Counted from the first letter of the stretch, positions 25,523 through 34,312 are shown. The stretch is 64,000 nt of DNA from Patulibacter americanus DSM 16676 (GCF_000420025.1 NZ_ATUD01000001.1:496001-560000), one strand, 5' to 3'. Made by a program: numbers and translations. Notes: generated by a model from the letters alone, not told the origin.

Positions 25523-26434
25523 GTGAGCGACCTGCTGATCGACCCGCCGGGCCGTCAGGGCCCGGGGCGCGTGGGCGGCCCCGTCGTGGGTGCCCTCGAC
25601 CTCGCGCTCGCGCGGCGCAGCGGCGGCGTCCTGCCCGGCGAGCACCGGGCGGTCGGCCTCGGCAGCGGCACGGAGCTCAGCCAGCTGCGGCCCTACGTCG
25701 AGGGCGACGACGTGCGCCACCTCGACCCCGCGGCGAGCGCCCGCACCGGCGAGCCGCACGTCCGCCTGCACGTCCCGGAACGCGCACTGACGACCTGGAT
25801 CGCGCTCGACGTCTCGGCGTCCATGGCCTTCGGCACCGCCGACCGGCTCAAGTCCGACGTCGCCGAGGGCGTCACCCGCGTGGTCTCGCAGCTCGGCGTG
25901 CGTCGCGGCGGCCGCGTCGCGCTCGTCCGCTGGGGCGCGGACCCCAAGGCGACGCGCGTGCTGCCGCCCCGCGGCGGCCGTCCGGCGATCGGCGCGATCG
26001 ACCGCGCGCTGCGTGAGGGCGTGGCCCCGGACGGAGCTACCGGCGCCGAGGACCTGGCCACGGCGCTGGGCCGTCTGCACCGCGTCGCCCGCCGACCCGG
26101 TCTCGTCGTCGTGGTCTCCGACCTGCGCGACCCCTCCGCCTGGGAGCGTCCGATGGCGATCCTCGCCCGGCAGCACCGCGTGCTGGCCGTCGAGGTCGCC
26201 GACCGGCGCGAGTCGGCGTTGCCCGACGCCGGGCTCGTCGTGATGATCGACCCGGAGACCGGCGAGGACGTCGAGGTCGACACCGGCTCGCCGCGGGTCC
26301 GCGAGGCGTTCGCGGCGGCCGAGGCGGAGCGGCAGGCCACCGTGCACGCCGCGCTGCGTCGCGCCCGCGCCGGCCACGTGCGGCTCGATACCGACGGCGA
26401 CTGGCTCCGCGAGCTCGGGCGGGCGCTGCGATGA
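25523..26434 (+). CDS. DUF58 protein with degenerate VWA fold
   Basis: 303 residues. The DUF58 signature ELSQLRPYVEGDDVRHLDPA (usual form ExxxxRxYxxGDxxRxIDW) is followed by TGEPHVRLHV and a VWA-like core with DVSASM (MIDAS), TGAEDLATALGRL and VVVVSDLRDP. No membrane helix is seen, unlike the flanking VWA proteins. It is the usual second gene of a MoxR operon. Its TGA overlaps the ATG of a 26-codon reading frame. Confidence 0.88.
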   Translation: MSDLLIDPPGRQGPGRVGGPVVGALDLALARRSGGVLPGEHRAVGLGSGTELSQLRPYVEGDDVRHLDPAASARTGEPHVRLHVPERALTTWIALDVSASMAFGTADRLKSDVAEGVTRVVSQLGVRRGGRVALVRWGADPKATRVLPPRGGRPAIGAIDRALREGVAPDGATGAEDLATALGRLHRVARRPGLVVVVSDLRDPSAWERPMAILARQHRVLAVEVADRRESALPDAGLVVMIDPETGEDVEVDTGSPRVREAFAAAEAERQATVHAALRRARAGHVRLDTDGDWLRELGRALR

Positions 26435-26511
26435 CGCGCGCCGATCACCCCGTCGCGCCGCCCGTCGCCCGTCCCGCTCCGCCCGTGCTCCCCGAACGGT
26501 GCCGCCGATGA
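26431..26511 (+). CDS. Candidate 26-residue Pro-rich peptide bridging DUF58 and VWA genes
   Basis: ATG at 26431 overlaps the DUF58 stop (ATGA), and its own TGA (26509-26511) overlaps the ATG of the VWA gene (ATGA). The 26-residue product starts MTRADHPVAPPVARPAPP and ends in a Cys/Arg cluster. It may serve only to pass ribosomes from one gene to the next (translational coupling) and have no function as a peptide. It is short enough that chance is possible. Confidence 0.4.
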   Translation: MTRADHPVAPPVARPAPPVLPERCRR

Positions 26512-27467
26512 CCCTCGAGGCCCCGCTCTTCCTGCTCGCGCTGCTGCTGCTGCCCGCCGGATGGTTCGCGATCCGCGCCGCGCAGAGGCGCCGCAAGCGC
26601 CACGCGATCCGGATGCCGGCCGTGGCGACGCTGCGCGCCGTCGTGGCCGCTCAGCCGTCGTACCGCCGCTGGCTGCCCGCGGCGCTGCTCGGCCTCGCCG
26701 TCGCGCTCATGGCCTTCGCGCTCACACGCCCGGAGGTCACGGTCTCCAAGCCGGTCGAGCGCGCCACGGTGATGCTGGTGACGGACGCGTCGGGGTCGAT
26801 GAACGCCACCGACGTGCAGCCGACCCGCATGGACGCGGCGAAGAACGCCGCGAAGACGTTCGTCGACGGCGTGCCGAAGCAGACCCGCGTCGGACTGGTC
26901 GGCTACTCGACCTCGCCCTCGACGGTGCAGGAGCCGACAACGGACCGCGGCGTCCTGACCCGGGTGCTCGACGGCCTGCAGGCCAACGGCGGGACCGCCA
27001 CGGGCGACGCGCTCGCCGTCGCCCTCGACGCCGTGCAGGCCGAGGGCGACCCCGCGAAGAACGCCGGCCAGAAGCCGCCGGGCGCGATCCTCCTGCTCTC
27101 GGACGGCGCCTCGGACCCGGCGTCGCTCGACCCCCGCGACGTCGCGCGCCAGGCCAAGCAGGCCAACGTGCCGATCTACACCGTGGCGCTGGGCACCCCG
27201 GACGGCGTGGTCACGAACGGCTTCGGCCGCCCGACGCCCGTGCCGCCCGACCCGCAGACGATGCGCGAGATCGCCCAGATCTCCGGCGGCCAGTCGTTCA
27301 CCGTCGACGACGCCGACCGCCTCGACGAGATCTACCAGCAGGTCGGCGCGCGCGTGGCCTCCGAGGCCGAGCAGCGCGAGATCACCTCCGCCTTCGCCGG
27401 CGGGGCGCTGGTCGCGCTCGTCATCGCGCTCGGGTTCGGGCTGCGCTGGCGGGGGCGCGTGGCGTAG
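26508..27467 (+). CDS. VWA-domain membrane protein (BatA-like) of the MoxR operon
   Basis: 319 residues; GTG 26499 is an alternative start. Layout equals the gene at 18857: N-terminal helix (FLLALLLLPAGWFAI), second helix (WLPAALLGLAVALMAFAL), a VWA domain with MIDAS DASGSM, Thr in NGGTATGDAL, and LLLSDGASDP, then a C-terminal helix (FAGGALVALVIALGFGLRW). It probably works with the MoxR ATPase in assembling or remodelling envelope complexes. The two VWA proteins probably arose by duplication. Confidence 0.9.
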   Translation: MTLEAPLFLLALLLLPAGWFAIRAAQRRRKRHAIRMPAVATLRAVVAAQPSYRRWLPAALLGLAVALMAFALTRPEVTVSKPVERATVMLVTDASGSMNATDVQPTRMDAAKNAAKTFVDGVPKQTRVGLVGYSTSPSTVQEPTTDRGVLTRVLDGLQANGGTATGDALAVALDAVQAEGDPAKNAGQKPPGAILLLSDGASDPASLDPRDVARQAKQANVPIYTVALGTPDGVVTNGFGRPTPVPPDPQTMREIAQISGGQSFTVDDADRLDEIYQQVGARVASEAEQREITSAFAGGALVALVIALGFGLRWRGRVA

Positions 27468-27533
27468 GGGCGGAACGGCCGGGGCGTCGCGCCGGGTGGG
27501 CGGCCGATGGCCGGCGCTCGGCCCGCGACCGGC

Positions 27534-27561
27534 CACCCGGCACCCGGCACCCGGCACCCGG
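27534..27561. repeat. Four tandem copies of a 7-bp repeat
   Basis: CACCCGG repeated four times without interruption between the convergent VWA and purE genes. A simple-sequence tract in a non-coding gap of 104 bp; no gene in the gap. Confidence 0.8.
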
Positions 27562-27571
27562 CGCAGGCCGT

Positions 27572-28081
27572 TCAGCCCGAGTCGCGTCCCGTCTCGCGCG
27601 CCACGCGGGCGTCCTTCTCGTGCGACGCCGCCAGCAGCTCCTGCTGGGCCTTCAGGATCGCCGCGGTCCGCTCCGCGTCGCCCGTCGCCAGGATCCGCGC
27701 CGCCAGCAGCCCCGCGTTGCGGGCGTTGCCGATGCCGACGGTCGCGACGGGGACGCCCGCGGGCATCTGGACGATGGAGAGCAGGGAGTCCATGCCGTCG
27801 AGGTGCTTCAGCGGCACCGGGACGCCGATGACGGGGAGCGGCGTGGTCGACGCGAGCATGCCCGGCAGGTGGGCGGCGCCGCCGGCGCCGGCGATGATCA
27901 CCTGCAGGCCGCGCTCGTGGGCGCCCGTGCCGTAGGCGACCATGTCGTGGGGGGCCCGGTGGGCGGAGACGACGCGGACCTCGTGCGCGATCCCGAACTC
28001 GTCGAGCGCCTCGGCGGCCGCGCGCATGGTCGGCAGGTCCGAGTCGCTGCCCATGACGATCCCGACGACGGGCTGGCTCAT
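27572..28081 (-). CDS. purE: N5-carboxyaminoimidazole ribonucleotide mutase
   Basis: Class I PurE, moving the carboxyl of N5-CAIR to C4 in purine synthesis. It has 169 residues with the active-site blocks [17 protein letters not shown] and [13 protein letters not shown], and [16 protein letters not shown]. It starts 34 bp downstream of purK on the same strand, so the two enzymes of the two-step route are co-expressed. Confidence 0.95.
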   Translation of the reverse strand: MSQPVVGIVMGSDSDLPTMRAAAEALDEFGIAHEVRVVSAHRAPHDMVAYGTGAHERGLQVIIAGAGGAAHLPGMLASTTPLPVIGVPVPLKHLDGMDSLLSIVQMPAGVPVATVGIGNARNAGLLAARILATGDAERTAAILKAQQELLAASHEKDARVARETGRDSG

Positions 28082-28115
28082 GCGGTGCTCCTGGGGGTGG
28101 TGGTCGGGGCGGCGC

Positions 28116-29291
28116 TCACGCGGCCGTTCCCTCGAGGATGTTGGCGGCGCGCCAGGCCGTCGCGCGGGCGGTCGCTACGCCCGGGCCGAGCGCCGTGACG
28201 TGCCCGAGCTTGCGGCCGGGGCGGGCCGTCTTGCCGTAGAGGTGCACGTGCGCGCCGGGGACGGCCAGGGCTTCCTGCAGACGCGCGCGGGGGTCGCTGC
28301 CGTCCTCCGGGCCGACGACGTTCACGGTCACGGCCGCCGGGGCGACGAGCTCCGTGGCGCCCAGCGGCCAGTCCAGTGCGGCGCGGACGTGCTGCTCGAA
28401 CTGCGACGTGACCGCCGCCTCGATCGTGTGGTGGCCCGAGTTGTGGGGGCGCATCGCCAGCTCGTTGATGAGCACGCCGTCGGGGGTGACGAACAGCTCG
28501 ACGGCGACGAGGCCCGTCGCGCCGATGTGGTCGACGATGCGGACGGCCAGGTCGACGGCCTCGCGCGCCAGGGCGTCGTCGACCTCGGCGGGCGCGATCA
28601 GCTCGCGCAGCATCGCGTCCTGCTGCACCGTCTCGACCACCGGGTAGGCGGCCGTGGTGCCGTCGCTCGTGCGGGCGACCTGGACGGCGAGCTCGCGCTC
28701 GATGCTCAGCGCCGGCTCGACGAGCGCCCCGTCGGCCAGCGGCTCGAGGAACGCCGCCGCCTCGACCGGGGTCGAGACGACGGCGACGCCGCGGCCGTCG
28801 TAGCCGCCGCGCGGGGCCTTCAGGACGACGGGCCAGCCGAAGCGCGCGGCGAACTCCGCCACGTCGATCGCGACGCGCGCGTGCTCGAAGGGCGGCACCG
28901 GGAACCCGGCGCGGCCGAGCTCGCGGCGCTGGTGGAGCTTGTCCTGGGCGAAGAGCTTCGCGGCCGGGGTCGGCACGAGACGGTGGCCGTCGTCCTCGAG
29001 CGCGCGCAGGTGCGCGGGGTCGACGCCCTCGAACTCGAACGTCACGACGTCGACGTCCTGCGCGAACACCCGCAGCGTCTCGAGGTCGTGGTGGTCGCCG
29101 ACGATCGCCTCGGCCCCGGCGAGCACCGCGGCGTCGGTCGGGCCGCCGGCGAGCACCCGCAGGTCGACGTCGAGCGGGATCGCCGCCTGCTGGTCCATGC
29201 GCGCCAGCTGTCCGGCGCCGAGGATCCCGACGCGCGGCCGCCGCGGCGCGTCGCCGGACTGGTCGGGGCGGGGGTTCAGGAGGTCGGTCAT
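28116..29291 (-). CDS. purK: N5-carboxyaminoimidazole ribonucleotide synthase
   Basis: ATP-grasp enzyme making N5-CAIR from AIR, bicarbonate and ATP. It has 391 residues. Visible: the N-terminal nucleotide-binding [21 protein letters not shown], the ATP-grasp core [37 protein letters not shown] strands, and the metal-binding [16 protein letters not shown] near residue 285. The C-terminal [19 protein letters not shown] is typical of PurK. The ATG at 29291 is chosen; upstream in-frame sequence is poor. It precedes purE. Confidence 0.95.
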   Translation of the reverse strand: MTDLLNPRPDQSGDAPRRPRVGILGAGQLARMDQQAAIPLDVDLRVLAGGPTDAAVLAGAEAIVGDHHDLETLRVFAQDVDVVTFEFEGVDPAHLRALEDDGHRLVPTPAAKLFAQDKLHQRRELGRAGFPVPPFEHARVAIDVAEFAARFGWPVVLKAPRGGYDGRGVAVVSTPVEAAAFLEPLADGALVEPALSIERELAVQVARTSDGTTAAYPVVETVQQDAMLRELIAPAEVDDALAREAVDLAVRIVDHIGATGLVAVELFVTPDGVLINELAMRPHNSGHHTIEAAVTSQFEQHVRAALDWPLGATELVAPAAVTVNVVGPEDGSDPRARLQEALAVPGAHVHLYGKTARPGRKLGHVTALGPGVATARATAWRAANILEGTAA

Positions 29292-29450
29292 GCGGGGGAC
29301 AGGGTAGTTCGTGGAGCGCACCTGCACGAGCGCGACCGGCTCGGCCGATCCCCCCGCTCCGGCTCGACGTCGCGTGACGGTCGCCCAGTACGAGGGCGCC
29401 CGCCACGGCGACCTCCACGAGGACCGCGCCCACGCCCACGGTAGCCTGCC

Positions 29451-29807
29451 GTGACCGTGTCGACCGATCACGACGCCTACATCGCTGAGGCTCCCGAGCA
29501 CCTTCGCGCTTCCCTCGTGCAGTTGCGCGCGCAGCTCGCGCGCACGCTGCCCGACGCCGAAGAGGTCATCGCCTACAAGATGCCCGGGTTCAGGCTCGGG
29601 GAGTCGATCGTCGCGGGCTACGCGGCGTTCAGCAAGCAGTGCGGCTTGTATCTGTTCCCGTCGGCCATCGCGTCGCATGCCGACGACATCGCGGCGGCCG
29701 GGCTCAAGTCCACCAAGACCGGCGTGACCTTCTCCCCGAGCCGGCCGATCCCTGACGGGCTCGTCGAGAAGCTCGCTCTGGCTTCCCGGAGGGACCAGAG
29801 CCTCTGA
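29451..29807 (+). CDS. DUF1801/YdhG-type small protein
   Basis: 118 residues from a GTG (another GTG is 6 bp later). It shows the family pattern of a helix (DAYIAEAPEHLRASLVQLRA), LARTLPDAEEVIAYKMPGF, and CGLYLFPSAIASHADDIAA, with SKQCGLYLF in the place of the family's HxxFYP strand and FSPSRPIP before the C-terminal helix. Such proteins are iron-chaperone or frataxin-like in fold; their cellular role is unclear. Confidence 0.75.
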   Translation: MTVSTDHDAYIAEAPEHLRASLVQLRAQLARTLPDAEEVIAYKMPGFRLGESIVAGYAAFSKQCGLYLFPSAIASHADDIAAAGLKSTKTGVTFSPSRPIPDGLVEKLALASRRDQSL

Positions 29808-29874
29808 GCCGGGGTGGTTTGCCTCATCGGCACCAGGCGACGGGACCGGCGCGCCCCGCGGCTACCTTCGCCCC

Positions 29875-30549
29875 ATGACCGCCGAGCACTTCTCCGACCC
29901 CGCGTCCGTGGCCCAGTACGGCGAGAACGCGCGTCGCATGGTGCCCGGCCTGACACTCGTGCACGAGCTCGCCGACGCGCTGCTGTCCGAGGCGGTCCCC
30001 GAGCAGAGCCGGGTGCTCGTGGTCGGCGCGGGCGGTGGGCTCGAGCTCGCCCACCTCGCGGAGCACCACGCGGGATGGACGTTCGACGGCGTGGACCCGT
30101 CGGCCGAGATGCTGCGGCTGGCCGTCTCGACGCTGGGCCCCCACGCCGACCGCGTCGCCCTGCACGAGGGCTACGTCGACGACGCCCCGGAGGGCCCGTT
30201 CGACGCGGCGGTCTGCCTGCTCACGCTCCACTTCCTCGACGCCGAGGAGCGCGGCCGGACGTTGCGCGAGATCCGCCGCCGCCTCCACCCAGGGGCACCG
30301 CTGGTCACCTTCCACCACAGCGTCCCGGCGGGCGACGTGCGCACGACGTGGCTGCAGCGCTGGGCGCGCTTCACGGCCGCGCCGGGCACGGACGACGAGC
30401 GGATCGCCTCGACCGTCGCCACGATGGCGACCCGCCTGCCGATCCTCAGCCCCGAGGAGGACGAGGCGCTGCTGCGCGACGCGGGGTTCCGCGACGTCGG
30501 GGTCTTCTACGGGGCGCTGACGTTCCGGGGGTGGGTGGGGACGGCCTGA
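29875..30549 (+). CDS. Class I SAM-dependent methyltransferase
   Basis: 224 residues. Rossmann motifs: VLVVGAGGGLELAHLA (motif I), FDGVDPSAEML (acidic end of strand 2), FDAAVCLLTLHFL (motif IV region) and LREIRRRLHPGAPLVTFHHS (post-IV). The TLHFLD segment and RTLREIRRRL are typical of tRNA- or small-molecule methyltransferases of the CmoA/YafE type. Substrate unknown. It stands alone. Confidence 0.82.
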   Translation: MTAEHFSDPASVAQYGENARRMVPGLTLVHELADALLSEAVPEQSRVLVVGAGGGLELAHLAEHHAGWTFDGVDPSAEMLRLAVSTLGPHADRVALHEGYVDDAPEGPFDAAVCLLTLHFLDAEERGRTLREIRRRLHPGAPLVTFHHSVPAGDVRTTWLQRWARFTAAPGTDDERIASTVATMATRLPILSPEEDEALLRDAGFRDVGVFYGALTFRGWVGTA

Positions 30550-30747
30550 CCGTCGGGTCCCCACGGGCCCGCGTCGGAGCCGAACGGTGCGATGTCGACC
30601 CGTTCTGGGCCGCCGGCGGGGCGGGATGCGGCGTCCGCCGCGTCGCCGAGCACCGAGGCGCCGACTTCGCGTTCGACCGATGAGTTCCGGATGGGGACGG
30701 CGTCCAAGTGGCACCCACCACCCACCCGACCCCGGAACGGAGTCCGC

Positions 30748-31203
30748 ATGGACGCTCCCGCACACCCCTCCCGCTCGCTGATCGTGAACATGCCCGTCGC
30801 CGACGTCGAGCGCAGCAAGGCGTTCTTCCTGAAGCTCGGCTTCGGGCTCGACCCGCGGGCCAGCGACGCGGGCAACAACGCCCTGATCGTCTTCGGCGAC
30901 GAGGCGTCGGTGATGCTGTCGAGCCGGGAGACCTTCGCGAAGTACTCCAAGCTGCCGGCCGCCGACCCGGCCACCCATGCGCTGGCGCTCTACTCGTTCA
31001 CCGTCGCGTCCCGGGACGAGGTCGACACGATCTCCGCGACGGCGCTCGCCGAAGGCGCCACCGAGGCCGACGGGGCCGAGGACTTCGGCTTCATGTACAC
31101 GCGCAGCTTCTTCGATCTCGACGGCCACGGCTGGCAGATCATGTGGATCGCCCCGGAGGAGGCTGCGGACGAGCAGCCCGCGGAAGCCTCGACCGCCGCG
31201 TAG
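30748..31203 (+). CDS. Glyoxalase/VOC-superfamily protein
   Basis: 151 residues with a GGAG ribosome site before the ATG at 30748. The paired beta-alpha-beta units are visible: LIVNMPVADVERSKAFFLKL at the start and FGFMYTRSFFDLDGHGWQIM at the end (DPDGHxW-like). Metal ligands expected in active glyoxalases are not complete (there is no His at the first position), so it may be a non-enzymatic or differently acting member. The preceding gap of about 200 bp shows no other gene. Confidence 0.8.
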   Translation: MDAPAHPSRSLIVNMPVADVERSKAFFLKLGFGLDPRASDAGNNALIVFGDEASVMLSSRETFAKYSKLPAADPATHALALYSFTVASRDEVDTISATALAEGATEADGAEDFGFMYTRSFFDLDGHGWQIMWIAPEEAADEQPAEASTAA

Positions 31204-31280
31204 GCCGCGGCGCCCGACGCCCGCTCGTGCGGCGGGCTCAGCAGACGGGTGCCGCGCGTACCGGGGCGGGCGCCGCCGAC

Positions 31281-31886
31281 TCAGAAGAGCGAACCCGGAT
31301 GGCGCGGCGGAACCCGCGCGACCCGGCGGAGGAGGCCGGCCGGCGGGCTGCCCGCTGCCACCACCGCCGCGGGGATCTGACTGCGCAACGTCGGCCGACG
31401 CCCCCAGTCGATCGCCCGCTTGGCACCGAAGATCGTCAGGTTCGTGTGCCCCTCGAGCGCCGCACTGGGCGACAGGATCCCCGGACACCCCTCCCCGCGC
31501 AGGCGCGAGGCGAGGCGCTGACACGGCGCCCAGTCGGCGGCGGTGAGCGCGTCGGGTTCGACGCCGTAGGACACGCAAGTCTCCGGATCCCGCAGGTCCA
31601 CGAACGCGCCCCGGGGAACGCGGCAGGACCAGATCGCCCGCCGGACGAGGGTGACCGTCGCCTCGTCCGTGACCTCCTCCTGCCGGAGGAACTCGGCCCA
31701 CGCGGCGGCGGGGTGCAGCGCCCAGTACTGCGTGGGCGGGTCGCCCGCCGCGTTCCACCGGGCCGCGAAGCTGTTGTCGCGCGCCCAGAACGGCACGTCG
31801 TAGTCCGTCTGCCGGAAGGCGATGAGCTCCGCGGGCGCGTGCTCGACGAGCCCGGGCAGCTCAGCCTGCGCGCTGGGTCCGGCCAC
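31281..31886 (-). CDS. RES-domain toxin
   Basis: 201 residues. The RES pattern is clear: an Arg in FRQTDYDVPFWARDNSFAAR (about 23-42), RWNAAGDPPTQYWALHPAAA with the Tyr of the active site, AEFLRQEEV with the Glu, and a later Ser-containing stretch CPGILSPSAALEGHTNLTIF. RES toxins degrade NAD+ in characterised cases. It overlaps the end of the upstream antitoxin gene by 26 bp and is co-transcribed with it. Together they form a RES/Xre toxin-antitoxin pair. Confidence 0.85.
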   Translation of the reverse strand: MAGPSAQAELPGLVEHAPAELIAFRQTDYDVPFWARDNSFAARWNAAGDPPTQYWALHPAAAWAEFLRQEEVTDEATVTLVRRAIWSCRVPRGAFVDLRDPETCVSYGVEPDALTAADWAPCQRLASRLRGEGCPGILSPSAALEGHTNLTIFGAKRAIDWGRRPTLRSQIPAAVVAAGSPPAGLLRRVARVPPRHPGSLF

Positions 31887-32541
31887 GGCGCGCGAGGTCG
31901 GTGAGGTCCTGCTCGGCGCTGCGGTCGCCGAGCAGCTCCAGGGGCGTGCGGCCCTCCAGCTCGATGCGGGGCCGCACGAACCACGCCATGACGCCCTCGT
32001 CGGTCCAGCTCCGGTGCAGCAGCGCCACGAGCCGCCACACGAGCTCGAGACGGGCCGAGGGCGGCCCGGCGTCGGCCCGCATCCGCGTCACCGTACGGCG
32101 GTCGACACCGAGCAACCCGGCCATCTGCGTCACCGGCACCCGGGGGAGCCAAGCGCCCAGCTGCTCCACCTGGTCCTTCGTGGTGGTGCCGGTGGCGGGC
32201 CTGCCGTCGAGGACGTCGCGCACGATGTGGCGCACCGCCTCGGCCTCCATCAGCGCCTCGTCCGCGACGTCCAGCGGTGCGCGCGAGTCGTCACCGTCGA
32301 TCGTCACCAGCCTGAGCAGCCGGCGGCGGAGCTCGTTCGACGTCTCCGCGTCCAACGGCGGCATCAGCCCGTCGTTGGCCGTCGCGACGACCTGCCGGAG
32401 CGACTCCGACAGCCGCTGGAGGAACTCCGGGTCACTCGCCCCCTGCTCCGCGGCGTCCTCGACCGTGCTCTGCCACCGCGCCAGATCGCCCTCCACCTGT
32501 TGGAGCGTCGCGCGCTGCGCGGGCTCGAGTGTCGCCGTCAT
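31861..32541 (-). CDS. Xre/MbcA/ParS-type antitoxin of the RES pair
   Basis: 226 residues from an ATG at 32541. The C-terminal half has the HTH-like VPVTQMAGLLGVDRRTVTRM and the DUF2384-type toxin-binding end VWRLVALLHRSWTDEGVMAW, then FVRPRIELEGRTPLELLGD, usual for MbcA/ParS antitoxins. The N-terminal half, about 100 helical residues, is longer than in typical members of about 150 residues. A GTCCCAT-CC-ATGGGAC palindrome upstream is the likely autoregulatory operator. Confidence 0.82.
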   Translation of the reverse strand: MTATLEPAQRATLQQVEGDLARWQSTVEDAAEQGASDPEFLQRLSESLRQVVATANDGLMPPLDAETSNELRRRLLRLVTIDGDDSRAPLDVADEALMEAEAVRHIVRDVLDGRPATGTTTKDQVEQLGAWLPRVPVTQMAGLLGVDRRTVTRMRADAGPPSARLELVWRLVALLHRSWTDEGVMAWFVRPRIELEGRTPLELLGDRSAEQDLTDLARRGRTQRAG

Positions 32542-32564
32542 CGCCCCTCCGCTGGTCGCTCGAT

Positions 32565-32580
32565 GTCCCATCCATGGGAC
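32565..32580. promoter_or_regulatory. Palindrome upstream of the RES/Xre operon
   Basis: GTCCCATCCATGGGAC, 7-bp arms around CC, 24 bp before the antitoxin start. A further half-site-like GTGTCCAT follows at 32586-32593. It fits an autorepression site for an HTH antitoxin. Confidence 0.6.
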
Positions 32581-32670
32581 ACCTGTGTCCATCGATCGTA
32601 CTCGCGACCCTGGAGGACGGCAAGGCCAGGCCGAGCGCGAACCCTCGCCCCGCTGGGAGATACTGCGTAC

Positions 32671-32817
32671 ATGTGCGACTTCATGTCGGTGTTCGCGGAG
32701 GCGGCGGGCCCGAGCGACACGTCCCACCGCATCTATCGCGCGATCTTCTGGCTCGTCATGGCCGCGATCTTCTTCGGCGGGATGTACTACGCCTACACGA
32801 CGGGCGCATTCGGGTAG
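32671..32817 (+). CDS. Small single-pass membrane protein
   Basis: 48 residues starting MCDFMSVFAEAA, with one membrane helix near the C-terminus (AIFWLVMAAIFFGGMYYAYT). The start ATG at 32671 follows a GGGAGA sequence by about 12 bp. It lies divergent from the RES/Xre operon, with the tRNA-Ala gene beyond it. No family is recognised; the sharp hydrophobic profile and codon use make it plausible. Confidence 0.45.
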   Translation: MCDFMSVFAEAAGPSDTSHRIYRAIFWLVMAAIFFGGMYYAYTTGAFG

Positions 32818-32868
32818 GGCGACCCAGCCCTCCAGACGCGGCGGGCGGCTCCAGGCCCGAAACGACGA

Positions 32869-32891
32869 AACGCCGGTCGTCGACCGGCGTT
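32869..32891 (-). terminator. Hairpin terminator of tRNA-Ala
   Basis: AACGCCGGTC-GTC-GACCGGCGTT, a perfect 10-bp stem with a 3-nt loop, 7 bp after the 3' end of the tRNA on the minus strand, followed there by TCGTTTCGGG. A classic factor-independent terminator shape. Confidence 0.75.
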
Positions 32892-32897
32892 CCACGA

Positions 32898-32970
32898 TGG
32901 AGCCTAGGGGATTCGAACCCCTGACCCTCTGCTTGCAAAGCAGATGCTCTACCAACTGAGCTAAGGCCCC
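32898..32970 (-). tRNA. tRNA-Ala (anticodon TGC)
   Basis: 73 nt on the minus strand. Acceptor GGGGCCT pairs with AGGCTCC (one G-U) and the discriminator is A. The D arm is AGCTCAGTTGGTAGAGC. The anticodon arm is TCTGC-TTTGCAA-GCAGA, giving anticodon TGC. The T arm CAGGGGTTCGAATCCCCTA is intact. CCA is not encoded. A strong terminator hairpin follows. Confidence 0.95.
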
Positions 32971-33015
32971 GTGGCCCCCAGGGTAGCGGGCGCGGGCGGT
33001 GCGTCGGCGTGCCGT

Positions 33016-33411
33016 TCAGCCGTCGGCCGGCGGCCGGCGGGCTCCGCGCTCCGCAGCCACGGAGTTCAGGACCGAGGTCGGTGCCGGTCGGCCGAGCGAC
33101 TCGGGCTTGTACAGGCCGTCCGGCAGCGCCAGGTACTGCACGGCCAGGAGCAGCACGCCGAAGAGCACCGACTGCGCCACCCACCACGCCGTTCCGTCGG
33201 GCGCGAACACCCAGCCCGCGATCGTGCGGGACAGCACCCCGCTGGGGATGGCCCCCACAGCGCCACCGACGAGGTGCGCTGCGAACGTTGGCTCACGCCC
33301 GACTCGGCGGGTGAGCTCCGCCAACAGCGGCGTCCGTGGTCGATGACGAAGGGATCCGCCGGGGCTGTCGCTCACCAGCCGGAGTATTCCGGGCAGTCCC
33401 GCGACTGCCAA
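33016..33411 (-). CDS. Membrane protein of unknown function
   Basis: 131 residues. Two likely membrane segments: FAAHLVGGAVGAIPSGVLSR-type (moderately hydrophobic) and WWVAQSVLFGVLLLAVQYLAL, followed by LPDGLYKPESLGRPAPTS and a basic tail. The start is uncertain; GTG or ATG positions within the first 15 codons are possible. It lies between the methyltransferase and the tRNA on the same strand. Composition looks coding, but no family is recognised. Confidence 0.5.
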   Translation of the reverse strand: MAVAGLPGILRLVSDSPGGSLRHRPRTPLLAELTRRVGREPTFAAHLVGGAVGAIPSGVLSRTIAGWVFAPDGTAWWVAQSVLFGVLLLAVQYLALPDGLYKPESLGRPAPTSVLNSVAAERGARRPPADG

Positions 33412-33483
33412 CCCGGCCGGACGGTCAGACCGCCCTGGGCGTCGGCGGGGCCCGGGTGGGGTACCACCGCCTCGGTCGCGTGG

Positions 33484-34254
33484 TCACGTGCGCCGCGCGA
33501 GCACGTTGAGGCGGACGAAGTCGATGCGCGGCTCCGCGAGCCGGTCGGCGACCGCCTCCGCGATCTCGCGCTGCTCTGCGGCCCGCCGGGCCGCAAGGTA
33601 GGGGGCGAGCACGCCGGCCAGGAGATACTCGACGGCCGCCTCGCGCCCGCCGAGCTCGACCGGTTCCGGCGTCAGCCACACCCACGCGTCGCGGAAGCCG
33701 GCCGCGCGCAACCAGCCCGCCGTCTCGTCCGGGCTCGGGTAGTGGTTGAGGTGCGCCCACTCAACGCCGAGGTGGTCCAGGATCTCGCGGACCTCCGCCA
33801 CGCTGCCCGCGCCGCCGCACTGGGCCACCAGTGCACCGCCGGGTCGCAGGACCGCGGCCAGCCGCCGGTACATCGCTCGGTGGTCGCGCACCCAGTGGAA
33901 CGCGCCCGTGGACAGCACCGCGTCGAACGGGCGGCCACCGTTCACCCCCAGCATCGCGTCGTCCTCGAGGTCGAGGTCGACGACCCGCACGCGCTCGCCG
34001 TAGGGGGCGAGCCGCACGCGGGCCTGCTGGCGCATGCTCTCCGCCGGGTCGCCGGCGACGACCGTGGCGTCCGGGAGGCCGTCGAGCAGCGTCGCCGTCA
34101 CGCGCCCGGAGCCGCAGCCGGCGTCCAGGACGGCCGCCGCCGACGCATGACGCCCGCCGCCGAGCTCGGAGACCAACCGTCGCACGATCTCCTCGCCCCA
34201 CGCCGTCTGGGGCATCGCGACGGCGTCGTACGAGGGTCCGTCCCACGCGCTCAT
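33484..34254 (-). CDS. Class I SAM-dependent methyltransferase
   Basis: 256 residues; an ATG 9 bp upstream (34263) is an alternative start. Motif I is VLDAGCGSGRVTATLL, then VVAGDPAESM, FDAVLSTGAFHWVRDHRAMY and LRPGGALVAQCGGAG. The GAFHWV and LRPGG blocks are typical of the trans-aconitate/UbiE-like methyltransferase group. Substrate unknown. Confidence 0.85.
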   Translation of the reverse strand: MSAWDGPSYDAVAMPQTAWGEEIVRRLVSELGGGRHASAAAVLDAGCGSGRVTATLLDGLPDATVVAGDPAESMRQQARVRLAPYGERVRVVDLDLEDDAMLGVNGGRPFDAVLSTGAFHWVRDHRAMYRRLAAVLRPGGALVAQCGGAGSVAEVREILDHLGVEWAHLNHYPSPDETAGWLRAAGFRDAWVWLTPEPVELGGREAAVEYLLAGVLAPYLAARRAAEQREIAEAVADRLAEPRIDFVRLNVLARRT

Positions 34255-34312
34255 GCCGGCCACCCTCGACCGTGGCGTTGCCGGGACGGACGACGTGCTG
34301 CCCCCCCGGCGG

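Noticed and set aside
27534..27561. Terminator or phase-variation tract
   Set aside because: The 7-bp repeats do not form a hairpin and lie between convergent genes, not in a promoter or coding region.
32671..32970. Integrated mobile element next to tRNA-Ala
   Set aside because: No integrase, no repeated tRNA 3' end within the window and no change in base composition; the toxin-antitoxin pair alone is not enough.
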